DNA from: Paludibacteraceae bacterium
Lineage (GTDB): Bacteria; Bacteroidota; Bacteroidia; Bacteroidales; Paludibacteraceae
NCBI GenBank assembly: GCA_024399545.1
Contig: JAKSNS010000003.1
Coordinates: forward strand, 28,597-92,596
Direction of reading: 5' to 3'
Length of the DNA: 64,000 bases
Shown here: piece by piece, positions 40,201 to 48,581 of the stretch
How positions within the stretch are numbered: the first letter of the stretch is position 1
Layout of the letters: each line of letters starts with the position of its first letter
Translations under genes and position numbers: made by a program
Notes under the pieces: generated by a model
Told to the model about the DNA's origin: nothing
What the model saw: only the letters and a program-made list of their open reading frames with translations
Database searches by the model: none

Positions 40201-43200
40201 ATAGTCAACATTGTCGTTTCCAACCTTTCCATCTATTGTACCGCGGACGTTGATACGTGCATCGGTTGTTCCATCGAATCCCTTCTTGCGTACTACGTCA
40301 GTACCGACGATAGAGATGTTCTTTGGCAGGATTGACGTGCTTGCCGAACCGTTCAATGGAGCCTCGTAGTTTCCTGCGTCAGGGCCGTCAAGCGTATAGA
40401 CGATTGTTACCGCCTTGCCGTTGCCGGCACCGTAAGTTCCACAAGAAGCCACGGCTGTGAGGGTGACGTTGTCGCCACTAATAAGGCCAATAAGCGTTCC
40501 GGCGAACGAAACAGGGATATAAACGTTACCGTCATATTCCTTTGAAGGGTCAACCTGCGTTCCTACGACGTTCAAAGTCTTAGGAAGGATGTCGGCATAG
40601 ACGATAACAGGGTCAGGTACTGTGTAGTTGCCTGCGGCAGGACCAGCGAGACGGAACTCGACGGTAGCCTTTTTGTGGAAGCCTGCGTCGGCATCGTCAA
40701 AATAGGCGGTGTCAACGACCACCCTAACGTCAGCCCCGTCAACATTGCCGTTCAGCGTACCTGGGTCTATTATATAAGGTGTGGCAAGGGTCGTTCCGTC
40801 GTAGTATTTCCCATCCTCACTGGCAACTGTCCCAGTAACGTAAGTTGACTTTGGTTCAATCTCGCCATAGACATCGTGTGCCACTGGTGGGATGTAGTTG
40901 TCCTTGCCTTTTCCTTCGAGGGTATAATAAATTGTGATTGGCTTGTTGTCACCTACGGCAGGTGTGTTGTACTTAGCTGATGTCCTGAGAGTGACAAGTG
41001 AGTCCATATACAAAACGCCTTGCAACTCACCTGGGTTACGGACAATAGCGTCAACCGTACCGTCATACGATTTTTTCTCGGCTATGTCGGTATAGGCGAC
41101 AGACAATTGAAGTTTGTCGATTGACGATGTCGTGTAACTCTTAGCGATAGTTAAGGCATAGTTTTCAGCGTCGTAACCTGTCAGGGTGTAAGTGACTGTT
41201 ACCGACTTGTTATGAGCCGCCGTGCTGTCGTTAAACTCGGCAACTGCATCGAACGAGACAGTGTCACCAGGCAAAACATCTTTAGGTGTTCCGTTGTCGG
41301 TAACGCGACAGGTGCGTGTGCCGTCATAAACCTTAGACGCTTCAACAGTCGCTGGAGTACCAATGCTGATGAATTTCTTGGTGATGTCAGCGGTCAAGGT
41401 AATAGGGTCTGGCTGAGCATAATTCCCAGCGTCAGGGCCTTCGAGGGTGAAGGTGACTGTCACGGTTTTGCCAGTGCCTACGTTTTCGTCAGAGTAGATT
41501 GCGGTAGCCACCACGCTAACGTTGTCCGAACCTGCGTTGCTTACTGAACCATTGTTAGTAACGATGGACGAAGGTGTCCCGTCATACTCCTTACTGCCTT
41601 GTACGGTCGTACCGGAAACTGTGGCTTTCTTCTGCGTGATGGACTTGTTGTGTACAGTATCATTCGCTGGCGCAAGATAGTTGTTAGCGTCAGTACCGTT
41701 GATTCTGTAAGATACATATACATCCTTGCTGTTTGAGACGCTTGGGTTGTCATAAACGGCATCTGCGGATACTGTAACATCGTCAGGAGCGACAAGGTTT
41801 GTCAGTTGTCCGACGGTAATAACCTCGGTAGTTGTGTTTCCGTCATACTCTTTAGTGTCCTTTACAACTGGCTTGTTGATGGTCAGTCTGAGCGGGGTGA
41901 TGTTAGAATAAGCTATGGCGGCGGTGTCAATCAAGTAGTTGCCAGCCTTAACGCCGACCAGTTTGTTGACCACGTTGACCAAAATGTTCTCGCCAACAGT
42001 CTTCTTGATGTATTGGGCGGTAGAGTATATGTTGACGTCGTCGTCTAGAATGATTTCGTTAGGGTTCAACTGAGCGTTGCTGCTAACAACGGCGTTGAAA
42101 GTACCATCATACACCTTGCTTGGGGCGATGACAGCAGGGGTCGCTACGGCTACACGTTTAGGGGTGATTTCTCCCTCCTCGCTATAAATCACAGGGGTAG
42201 GAGCGTTGTAGTTTCCTGCATCTGGACCTTCAAGATAATAGTAGATAGTGATAGTCTTGCCAGAACCGGCATTCTTATCTTCATAATGTGCGACAGCGAT
42301 AACCGTTACATTCGAGCCAGCGACAGTGTCACCCAAGACACCTGCCACAGGGACGTAAGCAGAATCCGTTCCGTCGTACTCTTTGTTAGGAAATACTTGT
42401 GAACCAGTAATAGTAGTGTTACGGCTAGTGATTTCACCTATATTCAAAATAGAGTCAACAGGCGCAAGGTAATTCCTTAAATCAGCACCAGTCAGAAAGA
42501 ATTGCGTAGTAATAGTCTTGCCAGTACCTACGGCAGGATTATCATAATTTGCAACGGTATATGCATCAACAGTTTCACCAGGGACAACGCCTTTCAAAGA
42601 CAATTTTGAAGAAGATGCAACAACACCACCATCAAATGGTTTGCTAAACGTAATATTAGCTAAACCAGTAAGTTGCTTTGCTGTAATGTTCGCTGTCCTT
42701 CTTACAATACTATCACTGAGGGAATAATTATCAGATGACGATCCATCCAATCTGTAATTAACGGTAACCGGTATGCCAGTGCCAACATTCTTGTCTGCAT
42801 ATTTGGCAGTTGAAACCAATCTCAACTCGTCAAGATAGTAGATAGGCTGAGAAAAGTCGCCAGGATTCAAAAATCCGCAATAATCACTTCCATCATATAC
42901 CTTGGAAGGAATCACATTAGTATTTACAACATTAAGCTGTTTTCTGGTTATGCTACCAGGATAGTCTCTACTAATTGGTGCTTCATAGTTGGATGCACCA
43001 TCACCACTCAATTCAAAGGTAGCTATTATGGTTTTGTTTGTACCTTTGTTCGGATCCATATAATACATAGTGGTAACGACATCGACGTTGTCAATTTCTT
43101 CAACACCATCCAACTCAGGATCGCCAGTAACTATCACAGATGTTGTACCATCATAAACCTTTGTTTGGATATATTGAGGATCTCTACCCAATTCCAATGG

Positions 43201-43542
43201 CTTTGGAGTAATCTCACCATTGGTGAGATAGACATATTCGTCAGGAAGCTGATAATAATTAACATCTCCACCCGTAATACGGAAACGAAGCGTAATGGTA
43301 ATTCCCGTATCCACGTTAGCCGAGGCAAAAGAAGCAGAAGCTGACACACGTACGTTAGGATGATCATTGTCAATTCCGCTCAATTGAGCACCCGTAATGG
43401 TAGTGCTGGTTGTTCCATCATACACCTTAGATGTCTTGACTCTATAACCAGTCACAGTTAACTGAGGCTTTTGAGCGGTTATTCCCAAGGTTGCAAACAA
43501 AAGCACACCCAGGAATAAAACCCTTAGATAAATAGTTTTCAT
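34288..43542 (-). CDS. Giant YDG-repeat T9SS surface protein, 3084 aa
   Basis: Signal peptide MKTIYLRVLFLGVLLFATLGITA-Q. Residues ~24-2815 consist of 32 tandem YDG/MBG-type repeats of about 87 aa. Each opens with K-x-YDG (variants KPFDG, KGFDG, KTYNG, RAYDA) and contains a 'G....D.V...A.Y....VGTGK.ITV.Y.L.G.DA.NY' core closing with 'G.I....'. A non-repeat region with paired cysteines (~2820-3000) and a type-A T9SS sorting domain follow (AYPNPAESELNIQL...GLPSGTYTVFV...KAIKK). Repeats are diverged in sequence, not recent copies. Known for the family: YDG/MBG domains occur in large bacterial surface proteins and filamentous adhesins. A long stalk-like adhesin is inferred. First gene of an operon with an OmpA-family protein. 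Confidence 0.9.
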   Translation of the reverse strand: MKTIYLRVLFLGVLLFATLGITAQKPQLTVTGYRVKTSKVYDGTTSTTITGAQLSGIDNDHPNVRVSASASFASANVDTGITITLRFRITGGDVNYYQLPDEYVYLTNGEITPKPLELGRDPQYIQTKVYDGTTSVIVTGDPELDGVEEIDNVDVVTTMYYMDPNKGTNKTIIATFELSGDGASNYEAPISRDYPGSITRKQLNVVNTNVIPSKVYDGSDYCGFLNPGDFSQPIYYLDELRLVSTAKYADKNVGTGIPVTVNYRLDGSSSDNYSLSDSIVRRTANITAKQLTGLANITFSKPFDGGVVASSSKLSLKGVVPGETVDAYTVANYDNPAVGTGKTITTQFFLTGADLRNYLAPVDSILNIGEITSRNTTITGSQVFPNKEYDGTDSAYVPVAGVLGDTVAGSNVTVIAVAHYEDKNAGSGKTITIYYYLEGPDAGNYNAPTPVIYSEEGEITPKRVAVATPAVIAPSKVYDGTFNAVVSSNAQLNPNEIILDDDVNIYSTAQYIKKTVGENILVNVVNKLVGVKAGNYLIDTAAIAYSNITPLRLTINKPVVKDTKEYDGNTTTEVITVGQLTNLVAPDDVTVSADAVYDNPSVSNSKDVYVSYRINGTDANNYLAPANDTVHNKSITQKKATVSGTTVQGSKEYDGTPSSIVTNNGSVSNAGSDNVSVVATAIYSDENVGTGKTVTVTFTLEGPDAGNYAQPDPITLTADITKKFISIGTPATVEASKVYDGTRTCRVTDNGTPKDVLPGDTVSFDAVAEFNDSTAAHNKSVTVTYTLTGYDAENYALTIAKSYTTSSIDKLQLSVAYTDIAEKKSYDGTVDAIVRNPGELQGVLYMDSLVTLRTSAKYNTPAVGDNKPITIYYTLEGKGKDNYIPPVAHDVYGEIEPKSTYVTGTVASEDGKYYDGTTLATPYIIDPGTLNGNVDGADVRVVVDTAYFDDADAGFHKKATVEFRLAGPAAGNYTVPDPVIVYADILPKTLNVVGTQVDPSKEYDGNVYIPVSFAGTLIGLISGDNVTLTAVASCGTYGAGNGKAVTIVYTLDGPDAGNYEAPLNGSASTSILPKNISIVGTDVVRKKGFDGTTDARINVRGTIDGKVGNDNVDYTAEARYDNMNVGIGKSITVTYTLVGDDAGNYNTPAPTVFDDGEITQVQPTVANTEIVASKEYDGTTNATVSYAGELVGTDPAHEVYVSATAVYDSEDASLNRNVIVTFTLYGKDANNYVTPEPIVLPGSITPKEVTAYGATLVPTRPYDGSTSITVNSNGSVLGVYSGDTVGVVATAVFRDKNVGTNKTADVTYTLTGPDAGNYVLANNMGTALSSVSRINLSVIGTDVRHSKNYDGNVDVQIINPGTITGLISGDDLVLDAQAHYDNKFVGTGKTITVNYTLAGNDAMNYVVPAQEVYTDGEITSFQPTVYDPQIVTTKVYDGTTVAQVTVPGKLDGVDSLLDVKLNATAQFSDKNVGSGMDVTITFTLTGKDANNFQTPDPVTLRGVGVITRKPVLATGATVVPTKTYDGLLDVAVVNNGYILPGYVVAGDVVNTAATAMFRDKNVGRNKDVDVTYSLVGADAFNYELQSNADFASATIIPTALTVTGTVVDTIKEYDGNTTARIITKGVPVLKVPSDVVTITASANYDSPFAGTGKTITINYTHHGPDSANYTTPTPNYLYNGVITANVPTVSGYDINTEKIYDGSTEAEVISSGTLDGIDPALDVHVIATANYDNPDAGTGKTVTITFTLVGADAGLFETPNPVTIPGGKIDQKTVFIANTSIASSKVYDGGITLDVINPGTIVGLEPDDDVTLVVTANFRDKIVGNSKPVDVTYSLTGDDKANYFLSVTADVKAASIVPASITVSGTLVAESKPYDGNANATVINPGTIEGLFNGDVVFLTTIAAFDNKNVGTGKVITASYTISGTDAQNYITPLPTYFNNGEIVENNTLTVSGYQVNGEKTYNGMTDAEVTLAGTLEGVPDGLDINLVTTAQYSDKNVGSNKDIILTFTLTGSDAANYQAPAPVTLKGQGKINAKNVTATGATLAATKPYDGTVSAIVTSNGTLTGVSPADSVAVVATATFRDKNVGNSKDVDIIYSIAGKDARNYTLTNTTGIGSSSIIQASLTVSGTDVARIKNYDGNTDARVVYSGVISGTYGDDQVILTSPLAYYDNKRIGTNKVITVTFGITGADAANYLNPAPVIFTDGEIRTNKPTVVDYPETFTKEYDGTWTAVVDNPGTLLGVDTSLDVTLTATVVYDDNNAGTSKNVTLVFSLTGPDAVNFEVPDPIVLPNAGIISKKPVTVTGATVAPSKVYDGNISLPVLNNGQVTGFVSPDSISVVATANFLTKDVEAQPKNVTINYTLAGPDKDNYVIANPVGFATAIITPAAITVTGTNPVPVKPYDGNSNAGIADDGTIVGKIGADQVSLVATATYDNPNVGTGKLITVNFTLAGQDAVNYANPTPLIFNNGEITKVKPTVADDYQIAVNKVYDGNNNAIVNFPGTLQNVGTADVTLSTLATFSDKNVGSRKDVTLTFTLNGNDAANFDTPDPIVLQQAGTITPKDVEGYGAYVALQKTYDGTKNITVLNHGSIRGLVLPDSVVTYVTASFRDKNVDTNKVVDLSYMLLGPDANNYHLTNSGDTAFSTIVPKNVTVSGTVVESIRAYDATTNCRIIAPGVVDSLCNGDNVNIMAFAQFNDKNVDTAKVITISYVLSGADANNYIVSAQTTMNDGAITPAKLTVSGLVIDPWKNYDGNVIATIIGSPTLIGQFPGDVLFLTPSADFDSPDAGNNKVITAKFSVFGTDRFNYDPIPDSIYTNDGIIFDIVTLLSDSITNKKLLSDNETYCGGDVATVLYTIDRGIPYEYRLEFSNAAKAAGFVDIDWTRVNGDITFNIPDSCDGGDYYATVQFRNEIQARDGLTNVDRDTIEFTVNLSNKYITDIFEDVVSIDNRENRFRSYQWYKDGDIIANANLPYYQDKGGLYGEYYVVVNLGEEDEAIICPKEFYHTAGQKTKSISAYPNPAESELNIQLTGFAEGTHKMMLVNAAGFVVMTENFDGDNYKINVSGLPSGTYTVFVDGESVKAIKK

Positions 43543-43623
43543 AATAAAAATGTATTAGATAGTTTGTTTATATAGATATTTGTTTGTTTTGTTTGGTATT
43601 TTAAGACGCTAAACATTCAATCT

Positions 43624-43656
43624 GCAAAGTTACGATTTTTTTACGGAATAAACAAG
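43624..43656 (-). promoter_or_regulatory. Promoter of the YDG-OmpA operon
   Basis: On the minus strand, TAACTTTGC (43624-43632) with CTTG (43653-43656) 20 bp upstream. The start codon is ~80 nt downstream. Confidence 0.65.
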
Positions 43657-43659
43657 CAA

Positions 43660-44252
43660 ACTGTGCGAAAATTTATGGGAAATATTATATCATTGATTTA
43701 CTGGTACTTATGGGGGGGGTAGATGTCAAAAATAGATATATAAAACGACAAAAAGCACATAATTTTCAAGGATTTAGGAGCTGATTAAAGAAATGACAAC
43801 GCAAGTTTTCTGCGTGAAGTAGCGAGGAATGGGGGATTTATTTGGAGAGTTGAGGTGGTTGTTATAGATATTCTATATGTTTTAGAGGATTGCAATAGAT
43901 GGGAGATACGCACGGAGGTGCGGCTTTTTACATTGGAGGCTGTCACCTACTTTTCGGACAGCCTCCCCCCAAAGCGGGTCGAAATGTTAAAATATTATCC
44001 CATTCCCACTGAAGAACAACCATCCGACTTCCCATCCACCGTCACAAGGCAAAAGAGCAAGAAAAGAGCAAGCCCTACCGTACCATAAAATCATCCCGAT
44101 TTCAATAATTTCAATAATTTCACCTAAAAACTTGGGGGTATATGTAGCCTTAAATGTTAATTAATGGCTCTATAGTTATAATGGTTCTCACTGATCTGTT
44201 CATCGCGGATAGTGCACTGTCCGTTATGCCGATAAGTCTTCATAATCATACG
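43660..44252. other. Non-coding gap with a G8 tract, a strong stem-loop and a repeat remnant
   Basis: No gene is visible. It holds a run of eight G (43712-43719) and a perfect 10-bp stem GGAGGCTGTC (43935-43944) / GACAGCCTCC (43957-43966) without a T-run. A partial copy of the 32337 inverted-repeat element lies at 44050-44140. Confidence 0.55.
44050..44140. repeat. Partial copy of the ~226-bp inverted-repeat element
   Basis: 44050-44090 matches the centre of the 32337 element (AAGAGCAAG...CCCTACCGTACCATAAAA). 44098-44140 matches its right arm (double AATAATTTC then ACTTGGGGGT). The left arm is absent and the linker is shorter. Confidence 0.65.
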
Positions 44253-44254
44253 TG

Positions 44255-47200
44255 CTATTTCTTTTTGAATATCTGCCAATATGATATAGGCATCATTATG
44301 ACGATCAGCACAATAGACAACATTGTACCGAAACATATCACAACCCCCATAGGCATCCACAGCAAATCGCCTGCTATGATCATCGGAATAACGCCAAGAG
44401 CCGTGGTGCAGGATGTGAGGAATATAGGGCGCATACGTCGCTTGCCAGCCTCCATTGCTGCCGAACGTATGTCATAGCCATGCTTGAACCGCAGTTCCTC
44501 TGCATATTCAAACATTATTATACCGTTTCTTACGATTATTCCCACAAGCGAAATCAAACCGAGAACCGAAGTCAGTCCAAAGTCCAGGTTGAAAATCCAA
44601 AGTCCGAGAAAAGCCCCGAACAGGCAAAGCGTCGATAATACCATCGTCAGCACCGCCAACGACAATTTCCTGAAATGGAACAGCAGGAACAAGAATAATA
44701 CGCCGACAGCCAACAGGAAAGCGACGATAATCTCTGGTATGACTTTCTCGTTTATTGACGCAAGTCCACCTGATTCAACGCTTACCCCCTCAGGAAGGTC
44801 GAGCGTCGAGACAAAACGGTCAATCTGTTTCTTTGCCTTAGGGTGGCTCTGCCCATAACGTAGGTCTGCGCCAACGCTAATTGCTTCATGTCCAGCCAGT
44901 CTGTAATACTGCTCTGCATCTATCTTTGGCGAAAGGGTAGCCACGCTGTTCAGTGGTACGCTCACGCCGGGGATTGTGGTTGGCACCATCTGCGACGACA
45001 GCGCATCGTATGTTACACTGTCCGAGATGTTGTCATTGTAAAGGACGACGGGCAGTTTGTCCTTCCCCTCGTAGAGGGTCGTTATCGGACGCCCGTTCAT
45101 CGAACCTGTCAGGTAAAGTGATAGCATCGTGCGGTTTATGCCAAGGCGCGCCGCCTCGTCAGCATCCATGTTTATTCCTATCGAGGATATAAACCCGTCG
45201 GCTGAACTGCGTATGCACTGCAACTGGTCGCCCATCCCAAGCATGAAATATTTGATAGTGTCGGCTATTGGCTCCATCTCTTCGTATGAGCCTCCTTGTA
45301 TATGGTATTCCAGCGGTGTAGGTGTCGCCTGATAGTCCATCTGCTTGTATTTCAGCGTGGCGTTAGGGAATATGTTGGCATATTTGCTCTGGTACTCTCT
45401 CAAAAGGCTGTTCGTTGCCCTTATCGAACGTGTGTTTACGATAATCTGTGCGAAGTTGGGGGAGGGTAGCATTGGGGCGTATGTTGCCATGAAGCGTGGC
45501 GCTGAGGTGCCGGCGAAGGTGGTTACGGATTTCACGCGCTTGTCGCTTAGCAACATCCTCTCAAGCGAGTCAGTCACTTCCCTGGTCTGCGACAATGTGG
45601 CGTTGCTCTCCAAATAAACCTCTATGGCAAAGAATTTCCTTGCCGCGCGCGGCATCATCTGAATGTTGAGTTGCAGGAACATGAATATTCCGAGGGCTAT
45701 TGTCCCCAAACCCAAAAGTATTGTTAGTCTCGGCATACGGAAACAACGTTCCTGCAACCACTCATAGCCATTCTGAAGTCCGTCGAAGAAGATATGTTGC
45801 AGGCGTTCTATCTTTGTCGGTTTGTGTTCCTCGTTGTCCGAAGCTTTGATATACTTGACCTCCAGCGAAGGCACAACGAATACTGCGTATGCCAGCGAAG
45901 TGGCTAACGCAAAGGTGATCACCCATGGAAAAAGTCTTACGAAATCACCCAAATAGCCTGAAATTGACCTTGTCATAGGGAAGAACATCATGCAGATGGC
46001 TGAGGTTGCGAGCAACATTGGGATAATCAGTTCATGACCTGATTGAGCGGCTGCTTCAGCAGGACCTACACCCTTTTGCAGGTGTGCCATATACCCGTCC
46101 ATAGTTATGATTGAGTCATCGACTATCATTCCCAAAGTGACAATCAATCCTGCCAGCGTAACCGTGTTGAGGTCAATGCCGAAGGCATACATTGCGGCAA
46201 CCGCTATCGCCGTGCATACAGGGACGCCTGACGATGCTATAAGTGCTGATTTCATTGGGAAAAGCACCAACATCACTGCAATAACCACCAAAATTGAGAT
46301 TACAAGGTCACGCAGGAACGAAATAACTGAGTCATCAACGACTTTTGGCTGGTCTGTTATGGTTGACAGGTGAACGCTTGGCGGGAGGGTAGCCTCGAAT
46401 TGGTCAACGACTTTTCGCACGTCACGTCCGAAATCGACGATGTTGTTTTTCTCGCGCATCTCAATGCTGAGGATTATTGACTCCTTACCGTTGAAGGTGA
46501 CAACCGAGTTTGGTTTGCTGTAACGCCGCTCAACGGTTGCTATATCCCTCAGTCGCAATGTGTTCCCTTGTGGGTCTGTATATACGATGTGGTCAGCTAT
46601 CTCTCCCTCTGTGGTCACGTTGCTGTTTATGTAAATAGGTGAGTTCAGGCGGTCGGTCGATAGTGTCCCGCTTGAGGCGAGAAACCCAGAGGACTGGAAG
46701 TCGAGCATAAGCGTAGCGGGCGAAATCCCGTATAGTGACAATTTGTCAGCATCCACCATCACGGCTATCTCTTCGTCGCGTGTGCCGACGATTTTGACCG
46801 ACGCAAGTTCCTCTATGTTCTGTAGCCGCTCCGATAAGTCCTCTGCATACTCTTTGAGTTCTGATGGGCCTTTGTCCTCCGACTCTATGGCGACAAGCAT
46901 TGCCGATACCTCCGAGAATCCGTCAATCACCGCAACGCCCAACACCCCTGCGGGGAGTTTCTGTTTTGCCGTATTCAGTTTATGCTTGATTTTCGACCAC
47001 GTCTCGTCCTTCTCCTCTTGTGGCACGACAAGGTCAACGTAAATATAGCAAATGCCGTTTTTTGAGTATGAGTATGTGGTTGAACGGGAGACTTCGGGGA
47101 ATGCGAACAGCATCTCTTCCAAGGGTTTAGTGACTTGTTGTTCTACTTCACGTGCCGATGCCCCAGGATAGACTGCCGCTACAAGCCCTTGTTTTATATG

Positions 47201-47329
47201 GAATGTCGGGAACTCGTCTTTGTTCATCCTGAATGTGCCGTAGATACCCACGACCACCAAGGCTATGACGATGGCGGTGACAATTTTCCCGTGAAGGACT
47301 GACCATGATATAATATTCTTGCGTATCAT
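44255..47329 (-). CDS. RND-family efflux transporter, 1024 aa
   Basis: Full-length RND topology: one TM near the N-terminus, a large periplasmic loop, TM2-6, a second large loop and TM8-12. The proton-relay acidic pair lies in TM4 (TLGMIVDDSIITMD), and the equivalent TM10 region reads LVGIIVRNGIIMFEYAEE. The family exports drugs, bile salts, fatty acids or metals by proton antiport, working as a trimer with a periplasmic adaptor and an outer-membrane channel. The adaptor gene lies 14 bp upstream. No TolC-type gene is in the window. The substrate cannot be told from sequence. Confidence 0.9.
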   Translation of the reverse strand: MIRKNIISWSVLHGKIVTAIVIALVVVGIYGTFRMNKDEFPTFHIKQGLVAAVYPGASAREVEQQVTKPLEEMLFAFPEVSRSTTYSYSKNGICYIYVDLVVPQEEKDETWSKIKHKLNTAKQKLPAGVLGVAVIDGFSEVSAMLVAIESEDKGPSELKEYAEDLSERLQNIEELASVKIVGTRDEEIAVMVDADKLSLYGISPATLMLDFQSSGFLASSGTLSTDRLNSPIYINSNVTTEGEIADHIVYTDPQGNTLRLRDIATVERRYSKPNSVVTFNGKESIILSIEMREKNNIVDFGRDVRKVVDQFEATLPPSVHLSTITDQPKVVDDSVISFLRDLVISILVVIAVMLVLFPMKSALIASSGVPVCTAIAVAAMYAFGIDLNTVTLAGLIVTLGMIVDDSIITMDGYMAHLQKGVGPAEAAAQSGHELIIPMLLATSAICMMFFPMTRSISGYLGDFVRLFPWVITFALATSLAYAVFVVPSLEVKYIKASDNEEHKPTKIERLQHIFFDGLQNGYEWLQERCFRMPRLTILLGLGTIALGIFMFLQLNIQMMPRAARKFFAIEVYLESNATLSQTREVTDSLERMLLSDKRVKSVTTFAGTSAPRFMATYAPMLPSPNFAQIIVNTRSIRATNSLLREYQSKYANIFPNATLKYKQMDYQATPTPLEYHIQGGSYEEMEPIADTIKYFMLGMGDQLQCIRSSADGFISSIGINMDADEAARLGINRTMLSLYLTGSMNGRPITTLYEGKDKLPVVLYNDNISDSVTYDALSSQMVPTTIPGVSVPLNSVATLSPKIDAEQYYRLAGHEAISVGADLRYGQSHPKAKKQIDRFVSTLDLPEGVSVESGGLASINEKVIPEIIVAFLLAVGVLFLFLLFHFRKLSLAVLTMVLSTLCLFGAFLGLWIFNLDFGLTSVLGLISLVGIIVRNGIIMFEYAEELRFKHGYDIRSAAMEAGKRRMRPIFLTSCTTALGVIPMIIAGDLLWMPMGVVICFGTMLSIVLIVIMMPISYWQIFKKK

Positions 47330-47343
47330 GACAACATCTCCTT

Positions 47344-48357
47344 TTAGTATTCAACTTTCATACCTGTGCTGACTTTCTGCGAACCCTTGACAATGAGGGC
47401 ATCGCCGAACGAAAGTCCGGAATGTACCTCTACGCCTCTTCCCACGAACTCCCCCAGCGTTATGTATTTTTTGCTAACCGTCGAGTCACTTTCTACGCAC
47501 CACACGTATTTTCCGCTGTTGTCCATCTTTATTATGTCGGCAGGAATTACCACAACGCCTTTCAGCTCAATAGCTTCTGGATAAACTTTGCACATCATTC
47601 CAGGCATTATCTCCGGGTCTTTGCCTTCTATGGGCGACAATTGGCAGTTGTAGGTGTGCGACAGCAACGACCCTACAACCCCTTTGCTCTCAACCACTGC
47701 TTTTACCCTGCGTGAAATTGATGGCAGCACAACTATTGCTGTGTCGTTGACTTCCAGCTTGTTGATACTTTTTTCTGGTACTGAAATCGTGAATTTCACT
47801 TTCTCTATGTCCATCATTGTCGCCAACTGGAATGCTGGCGTGACATCAACCCCTACCGTTGCGTTTAGCGATGAGACTATGCCCGAGAAAGGTGCTGTTA
47901 TCTTGCATTCCGACAGCGATTTCCGACTGGTGTTTGCCGCTGCCCTGGCTTGCTCTACGCGGGTTTGCAGTTCAACCATTTTCACGTCCGCTATGCCTTT
48001 TGATTCATAGACCTTTTCAGCCCTCGCCAATCCGTCTTCCGCCTGTTTTAGTGATGCTTCAGCCGCCGATACTGCCGAACGAACGCTCTGCGACTCAATC
48101 TCAGCAATTACCGTCCCTTCTTTCACGTAATCGCCTTCATGCACGTTCACGCGGGTGATTTTCCCCTGATGGAGCGAGTACAGCGATGCCTCCTTAACTG
48201 GCTCTACATAACCTATATAGCAGGTCGATGCATAGTCCGAAAAAGAGTCAATCAGCATAATTTCCACCTTGATGGGTGTTGTGTGCCCTCTCTTGCTTTT
48301 CACGCTGCATCCTGCAAGCAGTGCGGCAAACACAAGTAAAATAATCTGTTTTTTCAT
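47344..48357 (-). CDS. RND periplasmic adaptor (membrane fusion) lipoprotein, 337 aa
   Basis: The lipobox LLAGC-SVKSK follows a short signal peptide, so it is probably lipid-anchored. The lipoyl/barrel-sandwich half (GKITRVNVHEGDYVKEGTVIAEIES), a coiled-coil hairpin (AEASLKQAEDGLARAEKVYESKG...) and the second lipoyl half (ITAPFSGIVSSLNATVGVDV) are all present, followed by a beta-barrel domain and a membrane-proximal domain. It is the first gene of the pump pair. Immediately upstream is the inverted-repeat element at 48372 rather than a clear promoter, so expression may depend on that element or on read-through from hydE. Confidence 0.9.
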   Translation of the reverse strand: MKKQIILLVFAALLAGCSVKSKRGHTTPIKVEIMLIDSFSDYASTCYIGYVEPVKEASLYSLHQGKITRVNVHEGDYVKEGTVIAEIESQSVRSAVSAAEASLKQAEDGLARAEKVYESKGIADVKMVELQTRVEQARAAANTSRKSLSECKITAPFSGIVSSLNATVGVDVTPAFQLATMMDIEKVKFTISVPEKSINKLEVNDTAIVVLPSISRRVKAVVESKGVVGSLLSHTYNCQLSPIEGKDPEIMPGMMCKVYPEAIELKGVVVIPADIIKMDNSGKYVWCVESDSTVSKKYITLGEFVGRGVEVHSGLSFGDALIVKGSQKVSTGMKVEY

Positions 48358-48371
48358 CGTTACAAGTTTAA

Positions 48372-48570
48372 GGTGAGTTCTATAAATTCATTTTGAGGGT
48401 TTTTGAAGTTTGTTTTGAGCAGATTGCTGTGCGGAAGGAGGGAGCAATGCGGGCATTGTGACCGACTGACAATCAGCAAGATGCCAAAAGAAACTTCAAA
48501 AAAACCAAAAAGTTTATTTGTTATATATTTTTACTTTCTCATCTTAAACGGTGAATTTATAGAACTCACC
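48372..48570. mobile_element. MITE-like inverted-repeat element, copy A (199 bp)
   Basis: The terminal repeats GGTGAGTTCTATAAATTCA are perfect over 19 bp at both ends, and a TTAA direct repeat flanks the element (48368-48371 and 48571-48574). A second inner inverted pair (TTTTTGAAGTTT...AAACTTCAAAAA) and a central hairpin CAATG-CGGG-CATTG (48445-48458) make the whole element foldable. It has no ORF. It sits between hydE and the adaptor gene. Copy B at 49583 is closely similar throughout and in the same orientation. Confidence 0.85.
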
Positions 48571-48581
48571 TTAAGGAATAT

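Noticed and set aside
43712..43719. G8 tract as a phase-variation switch
   Set aside because: It is upstream of the promoter and not inside a reading frame or promoter spacer; a single homopolymer is too weak as evidence.
44206..44222. GGATAGTGCACTGTCC palindrome as terminator of the RND gene
   Set aside because: There is no T-run in either direction and the stem has a wobble; too weak to list as a feature.
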